Source of the DNA: Gymnogyps californianus
Lineage: Eukaryota > Chordata > Aves > Accipitriformes > Cathartidae
DNA length: 64,000 nt
Reading direction: 5' to 3'
NCBI RefSeq assembly: GCF_018139145.2
Contig: NC_059473.1
Coordinates: 64,896,707-64,960,706, forward strand
The translations under genes and the position numbers were made by a program. Every line of letters begins with the position of its first letter. Position 1 is the stretch's first letter. The notes beneath the pieces are model-generated. The model had not been told where the DNA came from, did not search any database, and saw only the letters and a program-made list of their open reading frames with translations. Of the stretch, positions 1-12,075 are shown one piece after another.

Positions 1-3000
1 TCAGTTATATATGCTAAAAATAGCCTTCGTATGGATTTGAATAGAAGTAATATATGCCATACAACTGCAGTTAATGACTGACTGTGCTGAGACAGAGATG
101 ATATGTGGGTATACAGCTTTTCTGAAGGGACAAAATAACTCATTTGCTTCTTTTAAGTGATGAACACGCAACAAGCTATGGAACATGCTTTATTGACTAA
201 TGGTAGAGGGTCTCAGATATGACTTATGTTTCCAGATTTGTGTCTGAAGTTTCTCTGCGCTCCAGGAACACTCAGCTTCAGGGTTGGGATCACATGCATG
301 GCCCCGGCTAGATGCCATCCCTGAACTCAAGAAACAGAGGTTGGTGGTGTGGGTACAAGCAATTCCAGCCATCAGGTTGGTTGTAAGTTATAATTTACTG
401 ATGTGTTTTGAATGATGAATTTGCAGACTTGGACTAAACCTTGTAAGAACCATTTCTGCTTAATAAGTGATCATCCAAGTACTGTTTTATTCAACCCTGG
501 ATATGGAATATCATTTCACTGAGATACCTTGAGCCACACTTCAGTAAACAGTCTATGGCTAAGTTAATTAAATCATATTGCTTTATAAATATGGGTCAGA
601 CCTGAGCCAGCCACCTAGTCTCCCTTTACAGTGACTTTACAGTTTACAGAGAGAAACAGGTACCCAGGGAGAGCAATTGATCGCAATTCTCTTAAACAGA
701 GATGGTGAGCCCTCTGGAGGGGATGGTTTCTTTCCATTGCCTATCAAGGGAGTCTTCACTGACTAGCAAATGCAGTCTGTTAAAACAGATTCACACACAA
801 GTGATCATTCAGCATGTGCATATTTTGCTCAACGTAGATGTGTATTTAGCAGATCACATTATAGGCACACGGGACTGATATCAAAAGGATGTAGAACTAA
901 CTGGGAATCATGCAGCTCACTAGGGAGTTGACGTATTTTACCTTTGCAGATGCTGATAAGCCCTGCAAGCAATTAAAAACATTTAGCAAAGAAAAACTGT
1001 ATTTGTTTAAAATATCACTGCAAGCCAGTAGAAGGCTTATCAGATGTGATGATTAACATACTTCCAAACCACGGATTTTTAAATTATGGTTTACAGATGA
1101 CGAGTGATATACTGCTCCTTATTTTGTGGTCACTAAAAAGAAATATTTCAGCAACTGAGAACAAGGAGAGAAGAAGAACAAGCAGCCTAGAAAATGAAAA
1201 GTGCTGGAGAACAAGAAATATGAAAAGCAAAAAAAAATTTTTTTTGTTTTATAATTTCTAAAGGGCCTATCACTTTGGCTATCTGCCCTGAAACATACAT
1301 GATATATTAACACTTATTAACATGACATTGCATCTCTTGGCATGTTGCCATCATGCAAAATATTGTGACAGCTAATGGCAAAGAGCTGCAAATAGATAAG
1401 ATACTGGGACACTCCATTAGAAAATCATTTCCAGAAGAGTAGTTCTTGTGTGAAACAGTGCCAAAATCTACAGAGTTCTACTAAATCACGTAAACCTGTA
1501 AACCATTTTTTCATACAACAGGAGAGCATCGTTAGCAGAGCCATTCAGCTAGCATGAATTAAACCAAACATTTGATGAGGGCCTGTTACCATCTGGGTCA
1601 AAAATAATTCACCAACTGTTCATACTAAATACTGTGGTTAGTCACTCTGAGCCAGAGTATAGAGCCTTCCAACACACAACACGCACAACGTATTCACTCC
1701 AGTTCTCCCTTTGGCTTCAGTGGGACTATTTACATGAACAAAAGTTAACGCCGGTGAGTACCTGCTCTACCACTGCCTGTACTATAGCTCTCGCTGATGC
1801 ATTCAGATGAGCATTTTTTCATGTGATTTACTGTTTTCCTTCACTCTATTCCAACTGTGCAACTTTCGTTACAACGGACAGGCCAGATGTACAATGTCTG
1901 TTGGTTTCCATGTCACCTTGATTGGAGCAGCCTGGTAAGAAAGACTTGTGAGTTCCCTTGCCTTAATGAGCCCTTGCCCATCAGCTGAGGTGCCTTCTGT
2001 CCCTGCCGGAGGCTGCAGAGTAAAACTTACAGGGTTAAGCCACCTAAGACCTGTTTTACTCCACAGCTGGGTTAGGCCAACAGTGCTGATGTGTTTTCAC
2101 AGATCACTGAGCCAAAATAGCAGTTCATTTAACCAAAACAGGAGGGTCCCATAACCCCCCTCCCTTCTGTCCTGCCCTGGGGCTGGCACAGCATAAGGGT
2201 CCAGCACAGACGTGGAGACGGGAAGCTGTGAGGGGGAGCAGAACCCCACCATTTTGGCAAAAGTGAGACTTTAATTTGGCTCAGCACTCTCATGCACATG
2301 TCAGAGCTACTGATGGTCACTCAGCTGGGCTATGGAAAATTGATCCCTTTGAGTCATGTGATTGCAACTGGAGGTTATAGGTGGTGACTCGAGGCTGCAG
2401 GTGGGTTGTTAGCTGTGGGCAACAGGACCTTTGTTGTTATTTTGCCTGTGTATAACCCCACGTATCAGGGCCGAGGGCTATGGACCACAACAGCAATGTT
2501 CCAGCACGCACTTGCAATGTTCATGAACTGTGCAACATTTTCAAAAGGTTCCTATGTTTCAACTATAGTGCTCACATGAAGGCTCTGAGAGAAGCAGTGT
2601 CATCTTCCAGATAAGCATAAACTGAATCCAGATAATATTCTCTTAAGTATGTCCACGCAACTGCGTTTTTCTTCTTCCCATTACGTAGTTAGGTCTCCAG
2701 TCACTTTGGAAACCCAGGAATGCTCAACTTAAGTGTTTGAATGCAGTTCATGCATTTTAACTTGATAAATTTGATAAACATAATTTGCTAAAATTATTTC
2801 GGAAAGATCATTGATTGTGAAGTAAGAAAAAACAGAGTAAGCTTGATTCTCACCTCTCTTTCTGCCAGTTTGATTCTGGCACAGCAAGGTTGACTCTACT
2901 GAAATTAGTTTGAGCTTCTGCTGTGCAATTAAAAAAAAATTAGTCCCACCACTGTTTTAAAATTACAAGCAGGTTTTTATAGTGAGAATAATTTTTGACA

Positions 3001-3085
3001 ATATATCCTTACCTTTTTCTGCTGGGGACAGTTTTATATGACAGTTCTAAATGAGACAAATCCCAGATATCTACGAAGTGTGAGG
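1..3085. other. Intergenic DNA, nothing recognised
   Basis: Only short open frames (up to about 72 codons), overlapping on both strands and without splice-bounded or family-like peptides. No repeat family recognised. By synteny with human and chicken this would lie on the SGK1 side of SLC2A12. Confidence 0.6.
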
Positions 3086-3090
3086 AATTT

Positions 3091-3486
3091 TATCGTGGTT
3101 TCAGCTGGGATACAGTTAATTTTCTTCTTAGTAGCTGGTACAGTGCTGTGTTTTGGATTTAGTGAGAATAATATTGATAACATGCTGGTGTTTTAGTTGT
3201 TGCGAAGTAGTGCTTATCCTAAGTTAAGGATTTTCAGTTTCCCATGCTCTGCCAGCAAGCAGGTGTGCAAGAAGCTGGGAGGGAGCATAGCTGGGGCAGC
3301 TGACCTGAACTAGCCAAAGGGATATTCCATATCATAGGATGTCATGCTCAGTATATAAACAGGGGGGAGTTGGCTGGGAGGGGTGGATCGCTGCTCAGCT
3401 ATTAGTCAGTGGGTGGTGAGCAATTGCATTGTGCATCACTTGTCTTTTCTTGGGTTTTATTTCTCTTTTTTTTTTTGTTATATTCC

Positions 3487-3519
<33 letters not shown>

Positions 3520-3689
3520 TAGTGGTAGTATTATATTTTATTTTACTTTAGTTATTAAACTGTTCTTATTTCAGCCCACGAGTTTTACCTTTTTTTTCTG
3601 ATCCTCCTCCCCATCCCACTGGGAGCAGGGTGGGGAGTGAGGGAGCAGCTGTGTGGTGCTTAGTTGCTGGCTGGGGTTAAACCATGACA
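3091..3689 (+). mobile_element. Solo LTR of an endogenous retrovirus, family A, copy 1
   Basis: A 599-base LTR whose body matches copies at 9108 and 40663. Seen: TATA box TATATAAA at 3352-3359, poly(A) signal ATTAAA at 3554-3559, an (ATT)n tract near 3480-3518, and the end GGTTAAACCATGACA. It is flanked by AATTT (3086-3090) and AATTG (3690-3694), a 5-bp duplication with one mismatch; the leading TG has become TA. No primer-binding site or internal retroviral coding follows. A 5-bp duplication fits ERVL-type integration, so the class is an inference. Confidence 0.85.
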
Positions 3690-3694
3690 AATTG

Positions 3695-6600
3695 CAAACA
3701 GGTTGTTTGCCTCTATCCTCTGGCATTTTATGGGTGCACATGAACCAAGCAGTGGATATTTTTCCCACGTGTAGCCAAGTATATGGTCTCTATTCAGTGC
3801 TTCCATTTCACCTAAGCTCTTTCATCTGTTGCAGCAAATACACCTTTATATTATCATGTCATCCTGTAAGTCCTCTTCAAGTAAAAAAATAAAAATGCTG
3901 CATGGGTCTCAGAATGGCCTTTTTGAAGAGACCATTTAAAAATAGAGATCAATATCCTTCCCTGGACAAGAATTCAAGAACTCAATTTTCAGTGCTCTTG
4001 TACTCCTGGCATGGTGCTCATCGCTGATGGATGACACTTAGGTATACTGTATTAGTCATACAGGCACATGCAGTACCCAAACCCATTACACGTGGAGATA
4101 AAATACACATTGCTTATAGTTTAAAATCCAGCAGCTATCTGTGTAACCACATATTAAAAATAGGATCTATTATACCTCTCTATTTATCCATCACTGAGTA
4201 GGAAATCGTAACTGCAATTTGGTTTCACAAAGATGACAGCTGAAAACCCATCACCCCAGTTGCCTATGACCCTCTCTATTTGTCTGCCTTTTGTCACATC
4301 CCTGTCTCTGTCCCTGTCAGTTTCGGACAAGAGCGTTTTCTCTGCGACCAGGCAATCTCACATCTTCTCTTTTCCCACCATAGACGGTGCCTTAGTTTCC
4401 TGTACAAGGCACTGAAGTGCACCCTTGACAGCTTTCTTTCCAAGTCTTTTGATTCAGGTTCTGCCCTGATCATGGCACAGCAAGCCCCAACAGTCTGACC
4501 CAAATTTTTTTAAATTGTAGACATCTCTAACAACATGCTATCAGATCTAAAAAGTAAGGACTCACACATCTCAGCTTTTCCTGCATCTATCATCCACTTT
4601 TTATTTCCAGGAAAGCTTTTATCCTACCTGAGTTTTTTAATTCATAGACTTATGAGATACTTGTTGCAGAATAATTAGGTTCCACATTAGTCTTGGAGGC
4701 TTTAAATCCAAACAGGTGTTTATTCCTATTTGAAAGACTGTAAACTTTGTTTCAGTCCTTTTTAAACTGGCCAGTTTTCAAAAAGGGTAAAATTTAAAAA
4801 AAAAAAAAAAAAAAAAAATTGGGGAAAAATCTGCTGTTATTTATGTCAACATAAATTACAGTAAGGCCAAAGAGTCATATGGGTTTTCATAGTTAAAACT
4901 GAAAGCAAGATTTGGCCATCATGGTTATTACTACTAAATAGGCAAGTCCTGCTAAAGAAGTGAATAGCCTGACAGTAATCTGTTTCCCACGATGCTATCC
5001 ATTTTCCTTTTTAGCTCTAAGTACAATGCTTTCCATTACCCTTCCTAAATTTAGACTGTCTGTCTTCACAGGTTTAGATTCTCCTCTTACGTTCGCCATA
5101 AATCGGGAGTCTTTTGCAACAGCCCTAAATAAAGTGAGGCACTAATGCCAAATTGCTAGCTGGCTAAGGATGAAAATACACTGATTACACCACCAGGATA
5201 TAAAAAGGATGTTAAGAAGCTTGTGAGTTCAACTGTGGTATTTCCAGGAAGCTTAGTTCTCTACAAATGTGCCTTTTTTTTTTAATTTATTATTGAAATC
5301 CGCACTCTGAAAAGGCAGCTGGAAAAGCGCTGTTGCTAAAATGAAGAGTCAGTTCAGAAGCCAGCTGATTACATCAAATGCAAAACCTACTCCCCTTCCC
5401 TCCTTTGAATATAGTGTCAGCTTGCCAATATATTCCAGAGCTAGGATTATAGAACTTTCATGCTATAAATTCTTCATCAGAAAAGCATTTTAATTCCATT
5501 TGTTTTAAATATTCTTTACTGATTTTCCCAAAATAAGCTAATTAATGATATCTCCTTAATGACTTGAATGACAAGTTAATTTACACTCCGAATATAACAA
5601 AAGAGAATTTGTAGACACACAAACCCAAACACTGATAGCACGTGCATCTTGAAATTAGCAGAGGTATACCCTGATATTTTCTCACTCTACATGTACTACT
5701 TCTATGTTCAGCCTTTTTACCTCAACAGCATCGAGAGCACAATAGGATAGGTTTTCTGCCCTCCAGGTAAGTGGTATAAGAAGCTCTTCCCATTTGGATT
5801 AATCCAAAACCACATGACAAAAGTACCAGTTTGCCATGCTTACCAATTTAGGAGGAGGCGTGGTATTGCATCTCAGAAGTAAGAAATCCTGTTTCCTAAA
5901 CCGTAGCTCGAACCTACCCTGGGAGGATGTACACCCTGGAAGCAGAGTGTGCCTGCATGAATGCGCAGGCATCCTTGAACTAGATTTAAGGTACCTGTAG
6001 GGTGCTCTCCCACAGGAGATGATGTGAACATCCCCAGCCCTATGCGGGGGGCTGCTAGCAGGGAGCTTGACTGGTCAAACACGTATTGTGCTTCTTAGCT
6101 GGGTTTGACAATCTGCACTCAATTCTGCCGCAGGAACATCGTGAGCTTGATTGATGCTCATCCTAGTTAACTCTGACAGCAACAGCAAGCAAGACATGAC
6201 AGCCGGGCTTTCAGTCGAGGCTTAGCAGGCCCATGGGGGACATACGGTGCTCAATTCAGCAGTGAGCCTGTGCAGAAACCGCACGTGCGATGCTCTTCAC
6301 TACCGCTTGTGTTCAGGCTCACCAGACGATTAAGTTTCAACCAAGTGCATTTCCCTGTCCTGTCATCACACCTTCTGGTGGCAACAGACTTCCCACCTTT
6401 CCTGATATGCAAGAGAAAAGTGTCAGGTCATACGCCACAGGTCATGTCTTGCCTGTCAGTTCTGCTGTGGGAGGACAGCAGTGGTGCTTGACTACGGCCA
6501 TGGACTATCTCTTCTCCCAGATCTCTCTTCTATCTCTCTTCTTGATGACCTAGAATTATTGTATTAAGATGACAGTGAATGATCAGTCCTTGTTCACCCT

Positions 6601-9102
6601 CTCCATGCCACTTGTGATTTATAAGACAGTGAGCTAGAGAAGAGCAAAAGCAATTACCAAGAGGGTGAACATCCACTGTTTAGTGAAAGGCCAATTTTAT
6701 TCCATCCCAGAGTCTTACTTAAGCTATGCACATTGTTTTTTGACCCTGAACAAGAAAGGGCAAAAGTGATGTTGGCAAGGACCGAGACGAGAACTGGAGG
6801 AGCATCGTGCTCTTCCTAAACTACACAGACTTCATGGCAGTGATAATGCTGCTGAGAGGGACTAGCTGCCATGGATTAAAGGCAACTGATGCTTGTCAAG
6901 TCCTATGAGGAATAAAATTGTTCACATATACAGTGGCTTAGCTGTTCCTTCCAAAATCATGGTCCATAGTGGAGCACTGGAAAGAGTCTGCTTCAGTTCC
7001 TGCTCCAGCCATCCCAAATGCAAGTGGCCCAGCTAAGCAGGTGGGGTTTTGCTGTCTCTGATACCTCTAAACCACCACTTGCTGCCAGAAACATTTGGAA
7101 GTTTTGCAGCCACCTTCTCTAGCTCTCTACCATGCTCCCCTCACAGCTGGGCGTTGCAAGGAGTGACATTTGTTGCATTTTGGCAAACACTCAGATTGCC
7201 CAGTGACAATGGGACAGCCAACACATTTGGTGCCCTATCATGAATCACTCACTGCCTGACACCTCCTGCTCTTTCACAGGCGAAAGCTGAACTGCTCCAT
7301 AGCTGACGGGGACTGCGGTGGCTCTGAGTTTCATGCAGGTGGATGGCCCCTTGTCTCCTGACCTCCTTTGGTGGAGCACAACCAAGACGATGCCCATAAA
7401 GGGGGTGAGGTTAGGAAGGTGGGTAGACCCAAAAGTGGACGGAAGAACAAGGAGATAACTGGGGTAAGGCTTTGCAAAGAGTTGGGGGCAGAACATGGAA
7501 GAGGAAAATATCTGCAAAGGTGCATATGAACTCATTAAATGGTTTATGTAAGCCATGGCTCATGGAGCTGCACAATGTTTGGCAGCTGCATTTGCCATTG
7601 ATATCAGGTGATTCATGAGCAATGTATGACTTTCTGGGAAGAGACTCTCTGTGTTTTCCGTTGCCTGGCCCCTGACCCGGTCTGTCAGCAAAGGTGAAGT
7701 TCCCGGTGGTGTGCTAGGGGCTGTGCACCACGGCTCTGGGCTATTGTGTCCCCTTATCTCCTGGAGCAGCAGGATGTGTGATGGCCCTACTCCCCTCTGG
7801 ACAAGCACACGGAGGCCTGCAATTGCATTATTCATGGAAAAATACAACCTTCCAGCAACCGAACCAATACGCATAGCCTGTGGCTCTGCTATACGACCTG
7901 ATCCTTTTATAGGATGAGGTGTCAAGGCGAGGCCGTGTTAAGACCTTGGGATAATGGGTTAAGTAAGGCTTCAACCTGACACTGCTGCAACGACACAGAG
8001 AGAGATAACTGGTGCTGCTCTGGGCTAAGAAAAGTGGGCTGCAACATTGCCATGAGGAAACAAGAGGGGAGCCGTGGGAGGCCTCAGATTGCTGCAGGGG
8101 AAAGGCAGTTTCAGTGCTCCCTTTGGGATACTCCTGTCGCTAAATGTGTGAGAGACATGGGGCCAATTTAACAACTGCTGCTGCCACCCCTGGCTCTGAT
8201 TATTTATATGTCGCATAGCACATAAAAAAAAAATTTATAGTAGCCAGCTGCAATACCACTTGCAATCGAGATGTGACAACCGCTTGCTGAGCACAGCCTC
8301 CAAGCCCCACGGAAGAGGCAGGGTAACCGAGGGCATGGCACTGCAGCAAAAGCGGTGCCTCACTGAGCATGTCCCTAACAAGTTAAGTTGTTGCTGCGAT
8401 CACAGACGAGATCCCCACATGGCTGCAGTGAGGAGGCAGCAGAAGTGCCGCAGGCAGGGGTATCTGCCAGCATACTGCAAAGTGTTACAGACTTCGGAGT
8501 AGCCACCGGGCTAGTCCCAAATCTGGGTTAATGTATCTTGCCTCAAAACATCCTCTCAGGTCCTCATTTACTGAGCTAGCCACAGGAAAGAAGGAGCACA
8601 GAATCTAATTTCATATCCTTATTTTAATTTGCTCTCTTGTTAGTGAATATCCCACTTTTTATTTGTGGCCTAAGCACTTCAAAATAACTGCTCAGTGTAC
8701 TTATTTTGGTATGATCTAACTTTTCTAAACTATCCTTTATGGTGTGAACACTCTAGTCCAGAATTAAAGTGATTTTTTTCAGAAAAATGCTCAGCTCCCA
8801 AAGTGGAAATCTGTGTGAGAAGTTTCTCCAAAGTAGTTTGGTACAAATAGTTATTCCAGAGTGATTAGGTGGCCAAATTCATCACATAGTTAAGTCCCAA
8901 GTGAACTTCTTGAACTGAAATTATCCTGCTCTTTCCTGTAGTCGTCTTTGTAAAAATATTGTGCTGGTGACCTCTAGTGGAATAAAAATGGACATCTTTT
9001 ATTCTTTTAAGACAGCTCCAAAAAATCCCTATTAAAAGCAGTGGATTTTTTTTTCCTCCAAACTGTGTTAATCTGAACCCAATAAAACAGGAGCTTATTT
9101 TG
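3695..9102. other. Intergenic DNA between the first two solo LTRs
   Basis: Contains the 23-A tract at 4796 and otherwise unique sequence. No primer-binding site, gag, pol or env-like peptides are present, so this is not a proviral interior. The open frames at 7245-7925 lie on both strands and look like chance. Confidence 0.6.
4796..4818 (+). repeat. Poly(A) tract, 23 A
   Basis: An uninterrupted run of 23 A in AT-rich intergenic DNA. It could be the tail of a small retrocopy, but the 100 bases before it match nothing I recognise and I see no flanking target duplication. Confidence 0.9.
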
Positions 9103-9107
9103 CTTGT

Positions 9108-9677
9108 TGTCTTGGTTTCAGCTGGGATAGAGTTAATTTTCTTCTTAGTAGCTGGTACTTTGGATTTAGTGTGAGAATAATGTTGATAACACGCTGATGT
9201 TTTAGTTGTTGCGAAGTAGCGCTTATCCTAAGTAAGTTAAGGATTTTCAGTTTCCCATGCTCTGCCAGCAAGCAGGTGTGCAAGAAGCTGGGAGGGAGCA
9301 CAGCCAGGGCAGCTGAGCCGAACTTGCCAAAGGGATATTCTATACCATAGAACATCATGCCCGGTATATAAACAGGGGGGGAGTTGGCCGGGAGGGGCAG
9401 ATTGCTGCTCGGGCATCGGTCAGCAATTGCATTGTGCATCACTTGTCTTTTCTTGGGTGTTATTTCTCTCTTTTTTTTTGTTATATTCCTTTTCATTACA
9501 ATTGTTATTATTATTATTCTTAGTATTATATTTTATTTTACTTTAGTTATTAAACTGTTCTTATCTCAACCCACGAGTTTTACATTTTTTTCCGATCCTC
9601 CTCCCCATCCCACTGGGAGTGGGGAGGGGGAAGCGGCTGCGTGGTCCTTAGTTGCTGGCTGGGGTTAAACCACGACA
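9108..9677 (+). mobile_element. Solo LTR, family A, copy 2
   Basis: A 570-base LTR starting TGTCTTGGTTTC and ending AACCACGACA, with perfect 5-bp duplications CTTGT at 9103-9107 and 9678-9682. It has TATATAAA at 9365-9372 and the same ATTAAA-containing 3' part as copy 1. Its ATT tract is much shorter than in copy 1. The separate target duplications show it is an independent insertion, not the second LTR of a provirus with copy 1. Confidence 0.9.
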
Positions 9678-11035
9678 CTTGTCTATGCTCAAGAAACCCA
9701 AGTCAACAATATGAAACCTGCTTCTGTGAGCTCATAGTTCCCATGGATTTATGTTACAGTGAAGATTATTATATCATTATTAACGTAAAGGAGGTAAGTG
9801 ACATCGGTGTAGCGCATTTAACTGTGGAGTCTGAGCGAAAGGGAAGAGCCCGTAATGGGTAACTCCCTCCACATCTCCTGAATCCCACCCTGGGTCTGCT
9901 GTTGTTCATCCCTGTCACCAGAGGGTGGAGAACGTGAGGGCAGTTGGTCTCTCAAAGGGAGACCCTTAATGGACACCCAGTAAGGGGCACTGGGTATTCA
10001 TAAAGTTGTCCACTGCTTTGTCCTAGGTATCTTGTTTCAGGGTGCTTGTTGTCTTACTAACTTCAACAGCTCTGGTTGAAATTAAGTAAAAAAAAAGTAA
10101 AAGAAGACCTGTCCTGAGGTGAACGTCAATAGCCAGCTGCTGTGAGTAGCTACGCTGTAGCTGGCCACAGGCAGGACTGCTGACGGCTAAATACATACCA
10201 ACCCAGTTAATAAACTCAACAGAAGAGTTAGGGATTGCCTTTTTCCCTCCATTCATAAATGTATGAGGCAATCTCAGTAGTTGCCCATGGCTACAAAAAA
10301 TGCTACTTGGCTGTAACTGTACAACTGCGCCTTGCTTTTTTGAGGTACTTTGAGCACTGACTAATTCCTGGCATCTTTCCTTCTAGCTGAGCATCCTGTC
10401 CTGGGCTCTCTCGTTGCCTGCCCAGGTCCTTTTCATGTTTCCTGGACAGAATGGCAGCCTGGTACAACACCCAACTTGTCCAGTCCCTGACCTCCCTTCA
10501 CCCTGGCTTTGAAAACCTTGCTCCAGCCACAGCCGTTGTGATCAGGAAGTCCACTGCATTTAAGATCTGCTTGCAGCAAAACTCAGTGCAAACAGTGTCC
10601 TTTCCACAAACAATGCTAGGAGAAAAATCTGCTTTTGCCAGTGCTCGAAAATATATTTACTTTCAAAAACATTACTGTCGTAATTACTCCCCCATTCTGC
10701 CTCATCCCAATTGCTTGAAATTTAGCAAGGGTAACCTTTGTGCCAAGAATGCGTGCTTTCCTCTTCCTGCAAAAACCTGTCTAGGTTTGGTTAAATCAGG
10801 AGTTAGGACACGTACAGGCATGCTAGAGCTTAAAAGCTGAAGTCTCTAAAGGTGCTATTCTCAGTGACCGTGTCCTTCCTTCCCAGCTCCTGGTGCCCAA
10901 AAGGCTGCACGTTGCCCTTCTCTCTCCTTAGGAGGAGAGAGCCGTCCCCGGCCTGCCACCCCAGGCAGCTCTGAACTGAATGGGGCCCAAGAAGTGCCCC
11001 ATCCTGGAGGCAGATGAAAGTTGAGCTCCAGCCCC

Positions 11036-11125
11036 AGCCTGTGACACAGAGTTGCTACCTGATGCTGGGGAAGTCACTTACACCAGACTCTCCACGGTAG
11101 GTTGTTCATTTGCAGATGCCTTGTT
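11036..11125 (+). repeat. Possible MIR SINE remnant
   Basis: GGGGAAGTCACTTACACCAG followed by TTGTTCATTTGCAGATG has the spacing of the MIR 3' half (GGGCAAGTCACTTAAC to CTCATCTGTAAAATG). It is too short and diverged for more than a tentative call. Confidence 0.3.
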
Positions 11126-11904
11126 TCTTACAGCCTTGGAAAATATAATTATGGTGGGAACTCTACTTAAATAATTATTTACAAATCACTGTTAAAATGG
11201 AAGAAAATCCACTGTTGTTTCCAAAGTGGTCTGCCCTGCGTCTGCTTCTCTTTTGTGCTTTCTGCTCCATCACTCATGTCATTAGCAGATGTGCGTATTA
11301 AATTTGTGTGGGAGACCGCACACAACACCCGTCTGGGAGGGGAGCTACAGGCACACAGAAGGGCAGAAGACTAACAAATTAGTGTAGTGAGTTGAAATGT
11401 GGGAAATAATTCAGTAAGGAAGATCATACAGGTCTACTATTAAATAAGAGTAATTGATTACAAAATTACAAAATGGGACCTGGAGGGACAGATAATAGTT
11501 CTGCAGAAAAGGAACTGGGGTTGTAGTGTACCCCAAGTTATTCATGAGCAATAACATTGACACTGTTGTGAAGAAATGCGAGGATCACATCTGGGACATA
11601 TGAGCAGAAAAGTAACACATAAGAGGCACAGAGAAATTTTTCTGCCTTACTCAGCATCCCTGAGGCCTCCGCTCGTGTTTCGTGTCCCAGTTTGGGCAGC
11701 GTTCCCCAAAGAGAGGTGTGAGCCAGTGAGGACTCCAGGGGCCAGCAGCAGATATTCAACATTTTCAAAGAGCAGAGGAATATACAGTTCTTCATGTCCC
11801 CTGTGGACAAAACAAGGAAAGATGGACTAGTTGTAGTGTAGAGGGTTTAGTCTAAACACCGGTCTAACAACAAGCATAATTAGGCACTGGAAGAGAGCTG
11901 CCTC

Positions 11905-12075
11905 AGAAGACAGTGAAATCTCTGTTTTTAGGGTTTTTTAAGAACAGGTTAGACAGGAACAATTTAGCAACAGGGATATCCAGGGAAGATTGATATAGCT
12001 GACCTTTTCTTAGGGCAGGAAGATGGACTAGATGGCCTACAGAGGATGCTGTCAGACTTATTTTTTCTCTTTGTA
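11905..12075 (+). mobile_element. CR1 LINE 3'-end fragment
   Basis: The sequence GTTTTTTAAGAACAGGTTAG, followed further on by GGAAGATGGACTAGATGGCC, matches the characteristic CR1 3' region from memory. The terminal octamer repeat typical of young copies is not preserved. Confidence 0.65.

Noticed and set aside
7245..7925. Minus-strand frames of 103 and 121 codons
   Set aside because: A + strand frame is also open at 7651-7917 and none shows a family-like motif or splice context.
3091..9677. One provirus with two LTRs at 3091-3689 and 9108-9677
   Set aside because: Each LTR has its own target duplication, and the 5.4 kb between them has no primer-binding site or retroviral coding.
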